This document shows, piece by piece, positions 17,349 to 26,823 of a stretch of DNA of 64,000 nucleotides. The DNA lies in NCBI GenBank assembly GCA_031400455.1, contig JANNPX010000022.1, positions 1 through 64,000 of the forward strand. The letters run 5' to 3'. Position 1 is the stretch's first letter. Each line of letters opens with the position of its first letter. The notes below the pieces were generated by a model, which worked only from the letters and a program-made list of their open reading frames with translations, made no database searches and was not told the DNA's origin. The stretch comes from JANXYW01 sp031400455 (GTDB lineage: Bacteria > Chloroflexota > Dehalococcoidia > DSTF01 > JACRBR01). A program made the position numbers and the translations under genes.

Positions 17349-18428
17349 ATGAACTTCAAGATTGCAGTCCTGCGCGGCGATGGCATCGGGCCGGAGATCA
17401 CGGACGAGGCGCTGCGGGTGCTTACGGCGGTCGGCGGCAAGTTCCGGCACGAATTCCAGTTCGTCGAGGCGTATGCGGGCGGCGAGGCTTGGGACCGCTA
17501 CGGCGAGCATCTGCCGTCGGTGACCATCGACGCGTGCCGCAATTCCGACGCGATCCTGAAAGGCCCGTTCGGCGGGCCGACGGACGAGGCACATCACCCC
17601 AAGTGGAGCGGCGTCGAAACGACGGCGATCCTCGGGCTACGCCGCGCGTTCGATCTATTCATGAACCTGCGGCCTGTCGTCGTCTACCCGGAGGTGCTCT
17701 CGCTGTCGCCGCTGCGGCCGGAGATCGTCGAAGGCGCAGACATGCTGATCGTGCGCGAGCTGACGGGGGGCATCTACTTCGGCGAGCGCGGCGAGCGCAC
17801 GACCGCCGACGGCCAGCGCGAAGTGTGGGACACCGAGTGCTACAACGCGGGCGAGATCGCGCGCATTACGCACGGCGCGTTCCGCGTCGCGCGCGAGCGC
17901 AAGAAGAAGCACGTGACGCTAGTCGGGAAGTCGAACGTGCTGAGCAGCTCTGTGCTGTGGCGCGACGTATTCGCGACGATCGCGCCGGAGTACCCGGACG
18001 TCACGCACGACTACCTGCACGTCGACAACGCATCGATGCAGATCGTCGTCAACCCGCGCCAGTTCGACGTACTGCTGACGAACAACATCTTCGGCGATAT
18101 CCTCAGCGACGAGGCAAGCGTGCTCGCAGGATCGCTCGGCATGCTCGGCTCGGCGAGCCTAAACTCCGATGGCTTCGGCATGTACGAGCCGATCCACGGC
18201 TCCGCGCCGGACATCGCCGGCCAGGGAAAGGCGAACCCGATCGCCATGCTCCTCAGCGTCGCGATGATGCTCCGCCTCTCCTTCAAGCTCGAAGCGGAGG
18301 CCGCGGCGATCGAGTCGGCCGTGCGCCGCGCGCTGGCAGACGGCTTGCGCACACCGGACATCGCAGCCGCAGGCGGCACGCTCGTTTCAACGCAAGCGCT
18401 CGGCGCAGCGATCGAGAAGGCCCTGTAG
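17349..18428 (+). CDS. leuB: 3-isopropylmalate dehydrogenase
   Basis: This 359-residue protein opens with AVLRGDGIGPEIT. The substrate loop is followed by NLRPVVVYP, RELTGGIYFG, the catalytic Tyr/Lys region, NASMQIVVNPRQFDV, and NNIFGDILSDEAS with the metal-binding Asp residues. GSAPDIAG and the adenine-pocket segment follow. It oxidises and decarboxylates 3-isopropylmalate in leucine synthesis. No leuA, leuC or leuD genes are in the window. It converges tail-to-tail with the next gene, leaving 9 bp. Confidence 0.93.
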   Translation: MNFKIAVLRGDGIGPEITDEALRVLTAVGGKFRHEFQFVEAYAGGEAWDRYGEHLPSVTIDACRNSDAILKGPFGGPTDEAHHPKWSGVETTAILGLRRAFDLFMNLRPVVVYPEVLSLSPLRPEIVEGADMLIVRELTGGIYFGERGERTTADGQREVWDTECYNAGEIARITHGAFRVARERKKKHVTLVGKSNVLSSSVLWRDVFATIAPEYPDVTHDYLHVDNASMQIVVNPRQFDVLLTNNIFGDILSDEASVLAGSLGMLGSASLNSDGFGMYEPIHGSAPDIAGQGKANPIAMLLSVAMMLRLSFKLEAEAAAIESAVRRALADGLRTPDIAAAGGTLVSTQALGAAIEKAL

Positions 18429-18437
18429 AGCGCGCGC

Positions 18438-20528
18438 CTAGCTCAACGCGCGATAGTACGCCTGCCCCTGGCGGAACTGCGCAACGACGCCGTCGCGGTC
18501 GGCTTCGGACGGGAAGCGCGCCTTCGTCTCTGTGACGGCGATCAGGCGCTCGATCCAGTCGACGAAGTACGCCGCGTCGGCGCGCGCTTCGATCGGGGCG
18601 CCGGCGACGGTTACGTAGATCGGGCTAGTGTGCGCGAAGGCGCCGTCCGGGTCGAGCACGAGTTCGTGCACCGGGCCGCTGGCGCGGAAGGCGATCCAGC
18701 AGCTCTGATCGACATGGAGTTCGTGCGCGAGCTCGACGGCGGATGCGTCGCCGTCGATGGACGAGGCGACGACGACTTCGCCGTTCACGATCAGCTCGAT
18801 GCGGTCGAGCGGGACGGCGGAGCCGGCGGCGGCCTCGATGTGGAGGATGTCGCCGGGCCGGGCTGTGATGCTGTCGCCGATCTCGTGGCCGTTGACGCTG
18901 AGGCTGAGCATGGGGCCGTTGCTGACGAAGGTGCGGCCGGCGCGCACGCCGTCGCACCACGACTGCGTCGTGAAGGCGCCGTCGACCCGGACGAAGACGC
19001 GGTCGCCGGCGGGCGGATTGCTGAACTGCTCTCGATCGGCGAAGTTCATGAATGTATCGGTGCCCGCGGTAGCGGCGAGGCGCAGGCCGCAGTTCAGCAG
19101 CCGATACCAGAGCTTGCACGTCTCGACGGTGTTGCCCGGGTACGACATGACGTCGACCGCATCGATGTGGCCGAGCGCGGCATCGACCGGCAGCTCCTTC
19201 GCCTCTACGCTGAGGCGACGTTGCGGCGAGAAGACGGCGTCGAGATCGCCGCTCTCGAACATCGGGTGTGCGTAGCTGAGCGTGCCGCCAACGCTGCGGC
19301 AGTGCGCGGCCGCATCTGCGTTCGAGGGCAGATCGTGCGCGTGCTCGCTGTTCGGGAAGCCGCTGTAGATTGGCGGCACCAGCTCGTTGATGCCGTACAT
19401 GCACATGTGGCCGTAGAAGTTGTTGCGGTACTCCTCACCCCAGCGCAGGATGTGCGTCTCGCTGCTCAGCTCGTGGTCTCCGCCGCTGAAGTGCCCCGTA
19501 TCGTGTACCCAGCCGCTGCCCTGATTCGCGACCATCATGTTGAGGAAGTTCACGTCCTCGGCGCGCTGCACGAGCGCTGCGTCCTCCGCTTCGAGCAGGT
19601 ACTCGCCGCCGTAGTGCAGGTGGACGTGCACGTCACCGCTGTACCAGCCGTCGGCCGCCATGTGCGACCAGCGCTTCAGCCGCACGGAGGCGTCCGTCTC
19701 ACCGTCGGCGCGAACGGCGACTTCCAGCTCGGCGGCCTCGTACTCGATGCCGCGCACCACGCGCAGCCGCGCGGTACCGCTGACGCGCACCTCGAACATG
19801 CCCTCCGCATGAAAGAACGCGTTGCCGTGATCGTCGCGCCGGATCGTCGCGCCCACCGGCCACGCCGGCCCAACGTCGTCGCGCAGGTAGACGCGTGCCG
19901 CTGTCGGCTGTCCCGTCGCGTCGTCGATGATGCGCATTCGGAGCATGCCCGACGGGCGGCACTCAATCGGCAGATCGATCGTCGCCGGCCGGCCGTCCGC
20001 CACGACGATCACCGGCAACAAGTACGAGCCGGGGTGCATCGCGCCGGCATCGAACAGCGTCGAGCCGCTGCGCTGCGCTTCGACGAAGCCGCCCAGCCCC
20101 TCGCCGTGCGACTCCGCCGAGAAGCGGACGCCGGCGTCGGTCTTGTTTTCAGCGAGCACCCAGAGCATCAGATGCTCCTCGTCACGCAGCACGATCGGCT
20201 CGTGCATCCGCGTCGGGCGCGCACCCGTCTCGTTGATCTCGACGCGGATGCGCCGCGTCGACGCCGCAGATGCGTACATGGCATCCGTGACGCGCGCGAA
20301 GTCCTCATCGTTCGGGATCGTGCCGCGTTCCGGCCAGACGGCCCGCGCCGCGCCGTTCGCCTCCGTCAGATCGAGATCGAGGCCAAGCGCGGCGCGCAGC
20401 TCCGTCAGCGTCGGGTGCCGGCCCACCTCGATCGCGATGAGTCGCTCGACCATCTCGTGCGGAATCGGCGCACCATCGCGCAGCGACGCGCCGAACGTGC
20501 GCGGACCATTCGGATGGGTATCACTCAT
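18438..20528 (-). CDS. CehA/McbA-like PHP metallohydrolase, large multidomain
   Basis: This 696-residue protein has an N-terminal region (about 1-290) of beta-sandwich-like segments. It is followed by a PHP-type hydrolase domain with GDVHVHLHYGG (about 304-314), NMMVAN, HILRWGEE, SYAHPMF, GTDTFMNF (about 498-505) and an immunoglobulin-like C-terminal part. The HxH and late Asp motifs match the CehA/McbA family, named after carbaryl and carbamate hydrolases, though most members have no known substrate. No signal peptide is seen. A minus-strand hotdog-fold gene lies just upstream (33 bp), so the two may be co-transcribed. The substrate is unknown. Confidence 0.72.
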   Translation of the reverse strand: MSDTHPNGPRTFGASLRDGAPIPHEMVERLIAIEVGRHPTLTELRAALGLDLDLTEANGAARAVWPERGTIPNDEDFARVTDAMYASAASTRRIRVEINETGARPTRMHEPIVLRDEEHLMLWVLAENKTDAGVRFSAESHGEGLGGFVEAQRSGSTLFDAGAMHPGSYLLPVIVVADGRPATIDLPIECRPSGMLRMRIIDDATGQPTAARVYLRDDVGPAWPVGATIRRDDHGNAFFHAEGMFEVRVSGTARLRVVRGIEYEAAELEVAVRADGETDASVRLKRWSHMAADGWYSGDVHVHLHYGGEYLLEAEDAALVQRAEDVNFLNMMVANQGSGWVHDTGHFSGGDHELSSETHILRWGEEYRNNFYGHMCMYGINELVPPIYSGFPNSEHAHDLPSNADAAAHCRSVGGTLSYAHPMFESGDLDAVFSPQRRLSVEAKELPVDAALGHIDAVDVMSYPGNTVETCKLWYRLLNCGLRLAATAGTDTFMNFADREQFSNPPAGDRVFVRVDGAFTTQSWCDGVRAGRTFVSNGPMLSLSVNGHEIGDSITARPGDILHIEAAAGSAVPLDRIELIVNGEVVVASSIDGDASAVELAHELHVDQSCWIAFRASGPVHELVLDPDGAFAHTSPIYVTVAGAPIEARADAAYFVDWIERLIAVTETKARFPSEADRDGVVAQFRQGQAYYRALS

Positions 20529-20561
20529 GGCGATAGCGTAGCGCGTTCATCTCGAGCGATC

Positions 20562-21452
20562 CTACGCGTCGCGCCAGAGCGGCGATGATGCCTTCATCAG
20601 GCGAAGCATCATGATCATCGAAGCGACGTCACGACCGCCGCCGGGTTCGCGCATGACGCTCTCGTACCAGACATACTCCGACTTTGGCGTGTCTCCGACG
20701 GCGAGGATCGTACCGGTCACCTCGTAGTGTCGGTCAACGAACATCGGACCGTTGATGTAGCGCACTTCGATCGCGCCGAAGAGGCCAACGGCCTTGCCGC
20801 GTATGAGGCGCAGCGCTCCTTCGATCGGCCGCATGGTGTGGACGACGAGCCCCGGGTTCGCGATCGGACCGCCCCACGGCGACGCGTCCTCATACCACGG
20901 TAGCGGTTCGGTGACGACACGCTGTCGCGCCGCGGCGACATTACGCTCGAGCCGTGTCGGCACGGGCCCGGCCGTCGCTCCCGCCTGCAAGTGCGACAGC
21001 ATCCGCAGTTCGCCCTGGGTGCGCGGCTCGGCGATCTTCGTGCGAAGCCGCGACGGCTCGGCAGGCGCGCCGACCAACGCCGTGCCCTCGAGCACCTGCA
21101 CCCCGTGCCCATCCTCCATCCAGACGTCGACTTGCGCATCCGCCGCGCCGACGGCGGGCGTACGCACGAACCCGCGTACGGGCTCGCTATCAATGGTGGC
21201 GTTTCGAAAGTACGTCGACAGACTGCCCGTCTCGAACCAGCGCTGGCCGAACGCGCGCAGCATCAGAGGCGGGAACTGCTCCATGTGGATCGACCCGGCA
21301 ATCGTCCCGCCACGGAAGCCGAGCGGCTTCGCGGTCGCATCGTCGTGGATGCTGCCGCGTTCGTTCGCCGACGTGTTCCGCGGATGCCGCCATGGACCGA
21401 TGAGTACGCCGTCCTGTTCGATGATGCCTTCGGTCGTCGCTTCCGTGGTCAT
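20562..21452 (-). CDS. MaoC/hotdog-fold-like protein
   Basis: This 296-residue protein has FRGGTIAGSIHMEQFPPLML in its first third, which resembles the hydratase elbow and helix of MaoC-type hotdog proteins. A second beta-rich half (VRYINGPMFVDRHYEVTG) fits a double-hotdog layout. The catalytic Asp-x4-His pair of true (R)-hydratases is not clear, so activity is uncertain. It lies 33 bp upstream of the CehA-like gene on the same strand and is probably co-transcribed. I infer a role in acyl-CoA or small carboxylate metabolism. Confidence 0.45.
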   Translation of the reverse strand: MTTEATTEGIIEQDGVLIGPWRHPRNTSANERGSIHDDATAKPLGFRGGTIAGSIHMEQFPPLMLRAFGQRWFETGSLSTYFRNATIDSEPVRGFVRTPAVGAADAQVDVWMEDGHGVQVLEGTALVGAPAEPSRLRTKIAEPRTQGELRMLSHLQAGATAGPVPTRLERNVAAARQRVVTEPLPWYEDASPWGGPIANPGLVVHTMRPIEGALRLIRGKAVGLFGAIEVRYINGPMFVDRHYEVTGTILAVGDTPKSEYVWYESVMREPGGGRDVASMIMMLRLMKASSPLWRDA

Positions 21453-21637
21453 GGCGCTCTCCTCCGATCGAATGCGTCAGGAGTGCAATTGTACGCCTTG
21501 CCGGGCGGGATTTCACCACCTGTAGCGGGTGGACATGCCCGCTTCCGGCTCCCCTCGCGGCTCTGCTAGCATTTGTACAGCGCATTCTTTCCTATCTCGC
21601 GCGATCCTGAGGCTCAGATGGGGCGGTATCCTTAGCG

Positions 21638-22237
21638 GTGACTATCGAACAGATACGCGACGTTGCGAAGCTGACCGGGCCTGTTGACCTGGAGCGGATT
21701 CAGCGCGCCACGCGAGAACTCATAGAGGCGATCGGCGAAGACCCGGAGCGCGAGGGCCTGCTCGGCACCCCCGAGCGGGTCGCCCGCATGTACGCCGAGC
21801 TCTTCGAGGGTCTGCGCATTGACCCTGCCAAGCTCCTGAGCGTCGGCTTCGAGGTGGGGCACGACGAGATGGTGATCCTGAAGGACATCCCGTTCTACAG
21901 CGTCTGCGAGCATCACTTCATGCCCTTCCACGGCGTCGCGGCGGTTGGCTACATCCCCGATGGACGCGTCGTCGGGCTCAGCAAGCTCGCCCGCCTCGTC
22001 GACGCCTACGCGCGCCGCCCCCAGATTCAGGAGCAACTCACGAGCCAGATCGCGGACACGCTGATGGAGGCGCTGCAGCCCGATGGCGTGGCGGTCGTCA
22101 TCGAAGCGGAGCACCTGTGCATGACGGCGCGCGGCGCGAAGAAGCCGGGGAGCCGCATGGTGACGTCGGCGACGCGCGGCACGTTCCGCAAGAACGACGT
22201 GACGCGCGCCGAATTCCTCTCGCTGGTGCGCGGCTGA
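21638..22237 (+). CDS. folE: GTP cyclohydrolase I
   Basis: This 199-residue protein starts at GTG 21638, giving a normal FolE N-terminus. Zinc and active-site residues are present: the Cys and His in SVCEHHFMPFHG (about 89-99), and the second zinc Cys in EHLCMTARG (about 159). The substrate-binding segment KPGSRMVTSATRG follows. It converts GTP to dihydroneopterin triphosphate, the first step to folate and pterins. The stop overlaps the next start (TGATG), so it is coupled to an acyltransferase gene. Confidence 0.95.
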   Translation: MTIEQIRDVAKLTGPVDLERIQRATRELIEAIGEDPEREGLLGTPERVARMYAELFEGLRIDPAKLLSVGFEVGHDEMVILKDIPFYSVCEHHFMPFHGVAAVGYIPDGRVVGLSKLARLVDAYARRPQIQEQLTSQIADTLMEALQPDGVAVVIEAEHLCMTARGAKKPGSRMVTSATRGTFRKNDVTRAEFLSLVRG

Positions 22238-23226
22238 TGGCGGAACTGACGGTCCACAATGAGCAGTTCGACCGCGTGCGCGGCGAGTGGGACGGGCTGA
22301 TCGCCCAGACCCCCAATGCCATCCCATTCGCCACCTCGACGTGGCAGCGCGTCTGGCTCGACCACTTCCAGGCCGGCCGCGATCTGAAAGTGCTGACGGC
22401 GCGCGATGGCGAGCGGCTGGTCGGCGTGGCGCCGTTCATCTGCGACGGCGACCGTGCCGAGTTCGTCGGGCACTATTCGATCTGCGACTACATGGACGCC
22501 GTCGTTACGCCGGGGTTGAAAGATGCATTCTTCACATCGATTCTCGGCGCGCTGGCAGACGCCGGCGCGAAGACCATCGACCTGCGCGGCCTGCGCGACT
22601 CCTCTCCGACGCTCGCGGGCATGACGGCGGCGGCGGCGGCACTGGGGTACACCGCCGCACGCGAGGATGAGGCGCTCTCTCCGGCGGTGCAGTTGCCCGG
22701 CACCTGGGATGAGTACCTGAACACGCTGTCGAAGAAAGACCGGCACGAGCTGCGCCGAAAGCTGCGCAGGCTCGATTCCGCCGGCGGTGACGTCGTGCTC
22801 AAAGTCGTGACCGAGCCTGCCGAAGCCGCGACCGAGCTGGACACGCTCTTCCGCCTGATGCGCATCAGTTCGCATCACAAGGAAGAGTTCCTCGACCGCC
22901 CCGGCATGGAGGCCTTCTTCCGCGAGATGACGGCGACGATGGCAGCCGAGGGCATGCTGCGCTTCTACTTCTTGACGTTCGACGGCGAGGCCGTGGCGTC
23001 GGTGCTGAACTTCGATCTGGGAGGCCAGCTGTACATGTACAATAGTGGCTACGACCCCGCGTATTCGCACTATGCGGTCGGACTCATGTCGAAGACCCTG
23101 CTGATCAAGGACGCCATCGAGAACGGCCGCCACTGCGTCGATTTCCTGCGCGGCGACGAAAACTACAAGTACGACCTCGGCGGCAAGGATCAGCAGGTCT
23201 ACCGGCTGTTGCTGACGAAGGCGTAA
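22237..23226 (+). CDS. GNAT acyltransferase, FemAB/CelD (BcsL) type
   Basis: The start ATG 22237 overlaps the folE stop. The longer frame from 22117 lies wholly inside folE. The protein has 329 residues. Two GNAT-like halves are seen. The central KKDRHELRRKLRRL segment and the C-terminal YNSGYDPAYSHYAVGLMSKTLLI with FLRGDENYKYDLGG are typical of the CelD/BcsL and FemAB-related acetyltransferases linked to polysaccharide or peptidoglycan modification. The role is inferred as acylation of an envelope glycan or aminoacyl transfer. The coupling to folE is probably for expression only. Confidence 0.7.
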   Translation: MAELTVHNEQFDRVRGEWDGLIAQTPNAIPFATSTWQRVWLDHFQAGRDLKVLTARDGERLVGVAPFICDGDRAEFVGHYSICDYMDAVVTPGLKDAFFTSILGALADAGAKTIDLRGLRDSSPTLAGMTAAAAALGYTAAREDEALSPAVQLPGTWDEYLNTLSKKDRHELRRKLRRLDSAGGDVVLKVVTEPAEAATELDTLFRLMRISSHHKEEFLDRPGMEAFFREMTATMAAEGMLRFYFLTFDGEAVASVLNFDLGGQLYMYNSGYDPAYSHYAVGLMSKTLLIKDAIENGRHCVDFLRGDENYKYDLGGKDQQVYRLLLTKA

Positions 23227-23233
23227 TTAAGCT

Positions 23234-23255
23234 CCCCTTCCCTCGCGGGGAGGGG
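23234..23255 (+). other. C-rich/G-rich hairpin after the acyltransferase gene
   Basis: CCCCTTCCC (23234-23242) and GGGGAGGGG (23247-23255) form a 9-bp stem (one G-T pair) with a TCGC loop. No T-tract follows, and the string looks like part of a widespread repetitive element. It might still act as a weak terminator before the glycosyltransferase gene. Confidence 0.4.
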
Positions 23256-23269
23256 CCGGGGGTTAGGGC

Positions 23270-24541
23270 GTGACATCCACGTACGAACCATCGATAGCGA
23301 AGCGAGGCGCTGGCAACCCGCGCCGCATCGCTGTGCTGTGCGTACACACGTCCCCGCTGGCGCCGCTGGGCGGCCGTGAATCGGGCGGCATGAACGTCTA
23401 CGTGCGCGAACTGTGCCAGGCGATGGGCGCGCGCGGCTACGTCGTCGACGTCTTCACGCGCCGCGCGTCCGCTGAGTCGCCCGAGATCCAGCCCTTCGGC
23501 CCCAACGCCCGCGTCATCAGCATCGATGCCGGACCGGCAGAGGGCGTCGAGAAGGGCGCAATCGCCGGCAGCCTCGACGAATTCGAGTCGAACATGCTGT
23601 CGTTCGTCGCTCGGGAGAGCGTGGCGTACGACATGATCCACAGCCACTACTGGATGTCCGGCGTCGTAGCGATTAACCTCGCCGCGCGCTGGGGCGTCCC
23701 GCACGTCGCGATGTTCCATACTCTCGGCGAAGTGAAGAATCGCGCCCGCGCGACGGAGCACGAGCCGGCGTCGCGCATCGAGGCGGAGCGGCGCATTGCG
23801 ACGACCGCCGACCGCATCGTCGTCGCGAGCGCGCACGAGCAGCACCTCTTGACGGCGCTGTACGGCGCGGACGCCGCGCGCATCACCATCGTGCCGTGCG
23901 GCATCGACCTCGAGCTGTTCACGCCGATGGAGAAGGAAGTCGCGCGCCACAAGCTGGGGCTGAAGGACGGCGAGCGTGTCATCCTCTTCGTTGGGCGCAT
24001 CGAGCCGCTGAAAGGCATCGACATCCTGATCAGCGCCGCGGCTCAGCTCCACGAAGACGAGAATTTTATCGTGCTGATCGTCGGCGGCGACTCCCGCGCA
24101 TCGAGCGAAATTGCGCAGTTGAAGGCGCAGGCCGAGAAGCTCGGCGTCGACCATCACATCGCCTTCGTCGGCGCCGTCGAGCACAGCCAGCTCCCGCTGT
24201 ACTACAACGCCGCCGACGTCTGCGTCGTGCCGTCGTACTACGAGAGCTTCGGGCTGGTGGCGGTTGAGTCGATGGCGTGCGGCACACCCGTCGTCGCGTC
24301 GCGCGTCGGCGGTCTGACGACGACAGTGCAGGACGGCGAGACCGGCTACCTCATCCCGTGGCGCTGCCCGGAGCCGTTCGCCGAACGGCTCGAGCTGCTG
24401 CTGGACAACGACGAACTCCGCGCATCCTTCGGCCGCGCGGGCCGGCTCGCCGTCGAGCGCTTCCGCTGGGCGAATGTCGCGGACGCCGTCGGCGCGCTGT
24501 ATGAGTCGCTGCTGGCGGAGCCGGCTCATCCCACGGCGTAG
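23270..24541 (+). CDS. GT4-family glycosyltransferase
   Basis: This 423-residue protein, GTG start, has a GT-B fold with the N-terminal GGRESGGMNVYVREL, the central HSHYWMSG, FVGRIEPLKGID and the nucleotide-sugar EX7E motif ESFGLVAVESMACGTP (about 324-339). The GGMNVYVREL segment is characteristic of the sucrose-phosphate synthase / MshA branch of GT4. It probably transfers a hexose from a nucleotide sugar to an inositol phosphate or small glycoside or to an envelope glycolipid. The acceptor is not determinable. It is followed 82 bp later by an M20 peptidase gene on the same strand. No other mycothiol genes are in the window. Confidence 0.85.
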   Translation: MTSTYEPSIAKRGAGNPRRIAVLCVHTSPLAPLGGRESGGMNVYVRELCQAMGARGYVVDVFTRRASAESPEIQPFGPNARVISIDAGPAEGVEKGAIAGSLDEFESNMLSFVARESVAYDMIHSHYWMSGVVAINLAARWGVPHVAMFHTLGEVKNRARATEHEPASRIEAERRIATTADRIVVASAHEQHLLTALYGADAARITIVPCGIDLELFTPMEKEVARHKLGLKDGERVILFVGRIEPLKGIDILISAAAQLHEDENFIVLIVGGDSRASSEIAQLKAQAEKLGVDHHIAFVGAVEHSQLPLYYNAADVCVVPSYYESFGLVAVESMACGTPVVASRVGGLTTTVQDGETGYLIPWRCPEPFAERLELLLDNDELRASFGRAGRLAVERFRWANVADAVGALYESLLAEPAHPTA

Positions 24542-24622
24542 GTCCAGCTGTTTGTGCACACCGAGCATGCCGGCGCGCACCCCGCTGGAGTCGCCGCCTT
24601 CCTCGCGGTAACCTCCGGGCAC

Positions 24623-25999
24623 ATGGTGACACCGACCGACATCACGCCGTACATCGATGCGCATCTCGACGAGTCGATCGCGCTCCTCGGGGAGTATGTG
24701 CGGCTGGCGTCCGTGAGCGCCGAGAAGCGCGCGATCCCGGAAACAGCGGCGTTCGTGAAGTCGATGCTCGAGGGCATCGGCGCCACGGCGGAAGTCATCG
24801 AAAAAGAGGCGCCCGGACATCCGGTTGTCGTGGGCGAGCTGCCAGGCGATTCGCCGTACACGCTGCTCCTCTACAACCATTACGATGTGCAGCCGCCCGA
24901 GCCGCTGGAGCTGTGGAAATCACCCCCGTTCGAGATGACGCGCCACCGCGACATGCTCTTCGGGCGCGGCATCAGCGACGACAAGGGCGAACTGATCGCC
25001 CGGCTGATGGCGATCCGCGCGCTGCAGGATGCGCATGGCGGGACGCTCCCGGTGACGATCAAGTTCCTCATCGAGGGCGACGAGGAGATCGGCAGCGCGA
25101 AGCTGCTGGAGTTCATGGAGGCGCACCGCGAGCGGCTGTCCGCCGATGTCGCGCTCGAAGAGGGCGGCGGCGTCAACATGGCGGGCACGCCGGAGGTCGT
25201 ACTCGGCGTGAAAGGCGTGCTGCACGCCGAGTTGCGCGTGCGCACCGCGAACACCGACATTCATTCGTCGATGGGCGGCGTCGTGCCGAACGCGGCGTGG
25301 CGCATGGTGCACGCGCTCGCATCGATCAAAGACGCCGACGACAACGTACTGGTGCCCGGATTCTACGACGCCGTGCGCCCTCCGACAGCCGCAGAGGACG
25401 AACTGCTGCGGGCGATCCCGTCCGAAGACGAGACGGTCTTGCGCGGCCTCGGCCTGCGGGCGCTCAACCAGGGCGTACGCGGGTACGACTACCAGCGGCG
25501 ACTCCTGTTCTGGCCGGCCTGCAACATCGACGGGATCGGAGCCGGCTATCAGGGCGCGGGCAGCAAGACGGTTGTGCCGGCGCAGGCGATGGCCAAGCTC
25601 GATATCCGCCTCGTGCCAGATCAGGAACCGGACGATATCCTCGAAAAGCTGCGCCGCCATCTTGTTGCAAGCGGCTTCGACGACATCGAGGTCGAGTCCG
25701 ATGAGGGTGAGTACCCGGCGCGTTCAGACGTGACGCACCCATTCGTGGATGTCGTCCGGTCGGCCGCCCGCGACGTATACGGCGTCGAACCAATCGTGCT
25801 CCCCAACTCTCCCGGCACGCAGCCGCTACACCCGATCATGCGGACGCTGGGTGTGCCGATCGCCTCTGCGGGCCTCGCCTATCCGGGCGCGCGCGTGCAC
25901 GCCCCGAACGAGAACATCCGCATCCCGGACTTCGTCCTCGCTGTGCGGCACGTGGCGGCAATCATCGAGCGGCTGGGGGAGCCGGCGGCGCGGCTCTAG
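24623..25999 (+). CDS. M20-family metallopeptidase (dipeptidase/ArgE-DapE fold)
   Basis: The start at ATG 24623 is chosen because the longer frame from 24554 lacks family features. The protein has 458 residues. Zinc-ligand segments are YNHYDVQPPEPLELW (His and Asp), GRGISDDKGE (bridging Asp), IEGDEEIGS (catalytic Glu-Glu) and the late HAPNENIRI. A dimerisation/lid domain lies between. This matches CNDP-type dipeptidases and related amidohydrolases. It is cytoplasmic and probably trims dipeptides or acyl-amino acids. It is on the same strand as the GT4 gene, and co-transcription is possible. Confidence 0.88.
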   Translation: MVTPTDITPYIDAHLDESIALLGEYVRLASVSAEKRAIPETAAFVKSMLEGIGATAEVIEKEAPGHPVVVGELPGDSPYTLLLYNHYDVQPPEPLELWKSPPFEMTRHRDMLFGRGISDDKGELIARLMAIRALQDAHGGTLPVTIKFLIEGDEEIGSAKLLEFMEAHRERLSADVALEEGGGVNMAGTPEVVLGVKGVLHAELRVRTANTDIHSSMGGVVPNAAWRMVHALASIKDADDNVLVPGFYDAVRPPTAAEDELLRAIPSEDETVLRGLGLRALNQGVRGYDYQRRLLFWPACNIDGIGAGYQGAGSKTVVPAQAMAKLDIRLVPDQEPDDILEKLRRHLVASGFDDIEVESDEGEYPARSDVTHPFVDVVRSAARDVYGVEPIVLPNSPGTQPLHPIMRTLGVPIASAGLAYPGARVHAPNENIRIPDFVLAVRHVAAIIERLGEPAARL

Positions 26000-26166
26000 G
26001 CGCGCACAAGCTCGACGGCCCGAGAAGCTGCCAACAACGGCCCGAAGCTGTTCCCGCAGCGTGTTGATCGCCTGCCAGTCGAGCCGATATACTCACAGTG
26101 CGCTGTATTAATTCGCCCAAAAGTGCCGCTTTCAGCTTCGAGGCTGGCGGCCGGAAGGAGACCAGC

Positions 26167-26544
26167 ATGGTCCAGGAAGTCGAATCCATCGTAACGATCA
26201 CCGAGAAGGCCGCGGAGAAGGCTGCCGCGCTGCTCAAGGACCGTGGCATCGAGGACGGCGCGCTGCGTGTATTCGTCGTCGGCGGGGGCTGCTCCGGCTA
26301 CCAGTACGGCATGGCCATCGCGCAGGGCCGCGAAGAGGGCGACATCGTCATCGAGCAGAGCGGCGTGACCCTGCTGGTCGATGCCGAGAGCGCGCCACTG
26401 ATGCGCGGCGCTGAGGTCGATTACGTCGATGACCTGATGAAGTCTGGTTTCACGATCTTCAACCCGAACGCCACCAAGAGCTGCGCCTGCGGCTCCAGCT
26501 TCCAGACCGCCGAGGGCGGCGGGCAGGCGAAGAGCTGCTGTTAA
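26167..26544 (+). CDS. Iron-sulfur cluster carrier, IscA/ErpA type
   Basis: The start ATG 26167 has GGAAGGAG 7 nt upstream; the longer frame from 26098 has no such site. The 125-residue protein carries the three cluster-binding cysteines: GGGCSGYQYGM (about 42-52), and CACGSSF near the C-terminus. It is an A-type carrier that inserts Fe-S clusters into client proteins. The client is not encoded next to it, but a radical SAM enzyme is nearby. An intrinsic terminator follows 30 bp after the stop. Confidence 0.92.
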   Translation: MVQEVESIVTITEKAAEKAAALLKDRGIEDGALRVFVVGGGCSGYQYGMAIAQGREEGDIVIEQSGVTLLVDAESAPLMRGAEVDYVDDLMKSGFTIFNPNATKSCACGSSFQTAEGGGQAKSCC

Positions 26545-26570
26545 CCGCAGCGCCACATAGCGATACCGCG

Positions 26571-26597
26571 AGGGCCTCGAACATCGAGGCCCTTTCT
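26571..26597 (+). terminator. Intrinsic terminator of the A-type carrier gene
   Basis: AGGGCCTCGA (26571-26580) and TCGAGGCCCT (26584-26593) form a 10-bp stem with an ACA loop, followed by TTCTGTT. Confidence 0.8.
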
Positions 26598-26628
26598 GTT
26601 CGTCCGATACGGGATGGCGTGCCCACAC

Positions 26629-26654
26629 GGGCGGACACACGGGTCCGCCCCTAC
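26629..26654. repeat. REP palindrome, canonical copy
   Basis: GGGCGGAC, a 6-nt loop ACACGG, GTCCGCCC, then the tail CTAC. It lies in the gap between the Fe-S carrier terminator and the cohesin-like gene. Confidence 0.8.
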
Positions 26655-26823
26655 CGCGCTGCCCGATCCGGGCGGACCTCGGTGATGCGCCTACGCATGG
26701 CGCCGCGCCCGCCGTGCGCAATACACCGATCTTCCTCCGCGCACTCCCGCACGCCTGGAAACGCCGGGTGCCAGCACCTTCCTCACGCATCACGCGGAGG
26801 GCGATACCCACGGGAGGAGCAAG

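Noticed and set aside
18630..20588. 652-residue plus-strand open frame opposite the CehA-like gene
   Set aside because: It is rich in Arg/His/Val with no domain signal, typical of antisense frames in GC-rich DNA. The minus-strand frame has clear family motifs.
23105..24880. 591-residue minus-strand open frame over the GT4 gene
   Set aside because: It is antisense to a recognisable glycosyltransferase and has low-complexity Arg/Asp-rich sequence.
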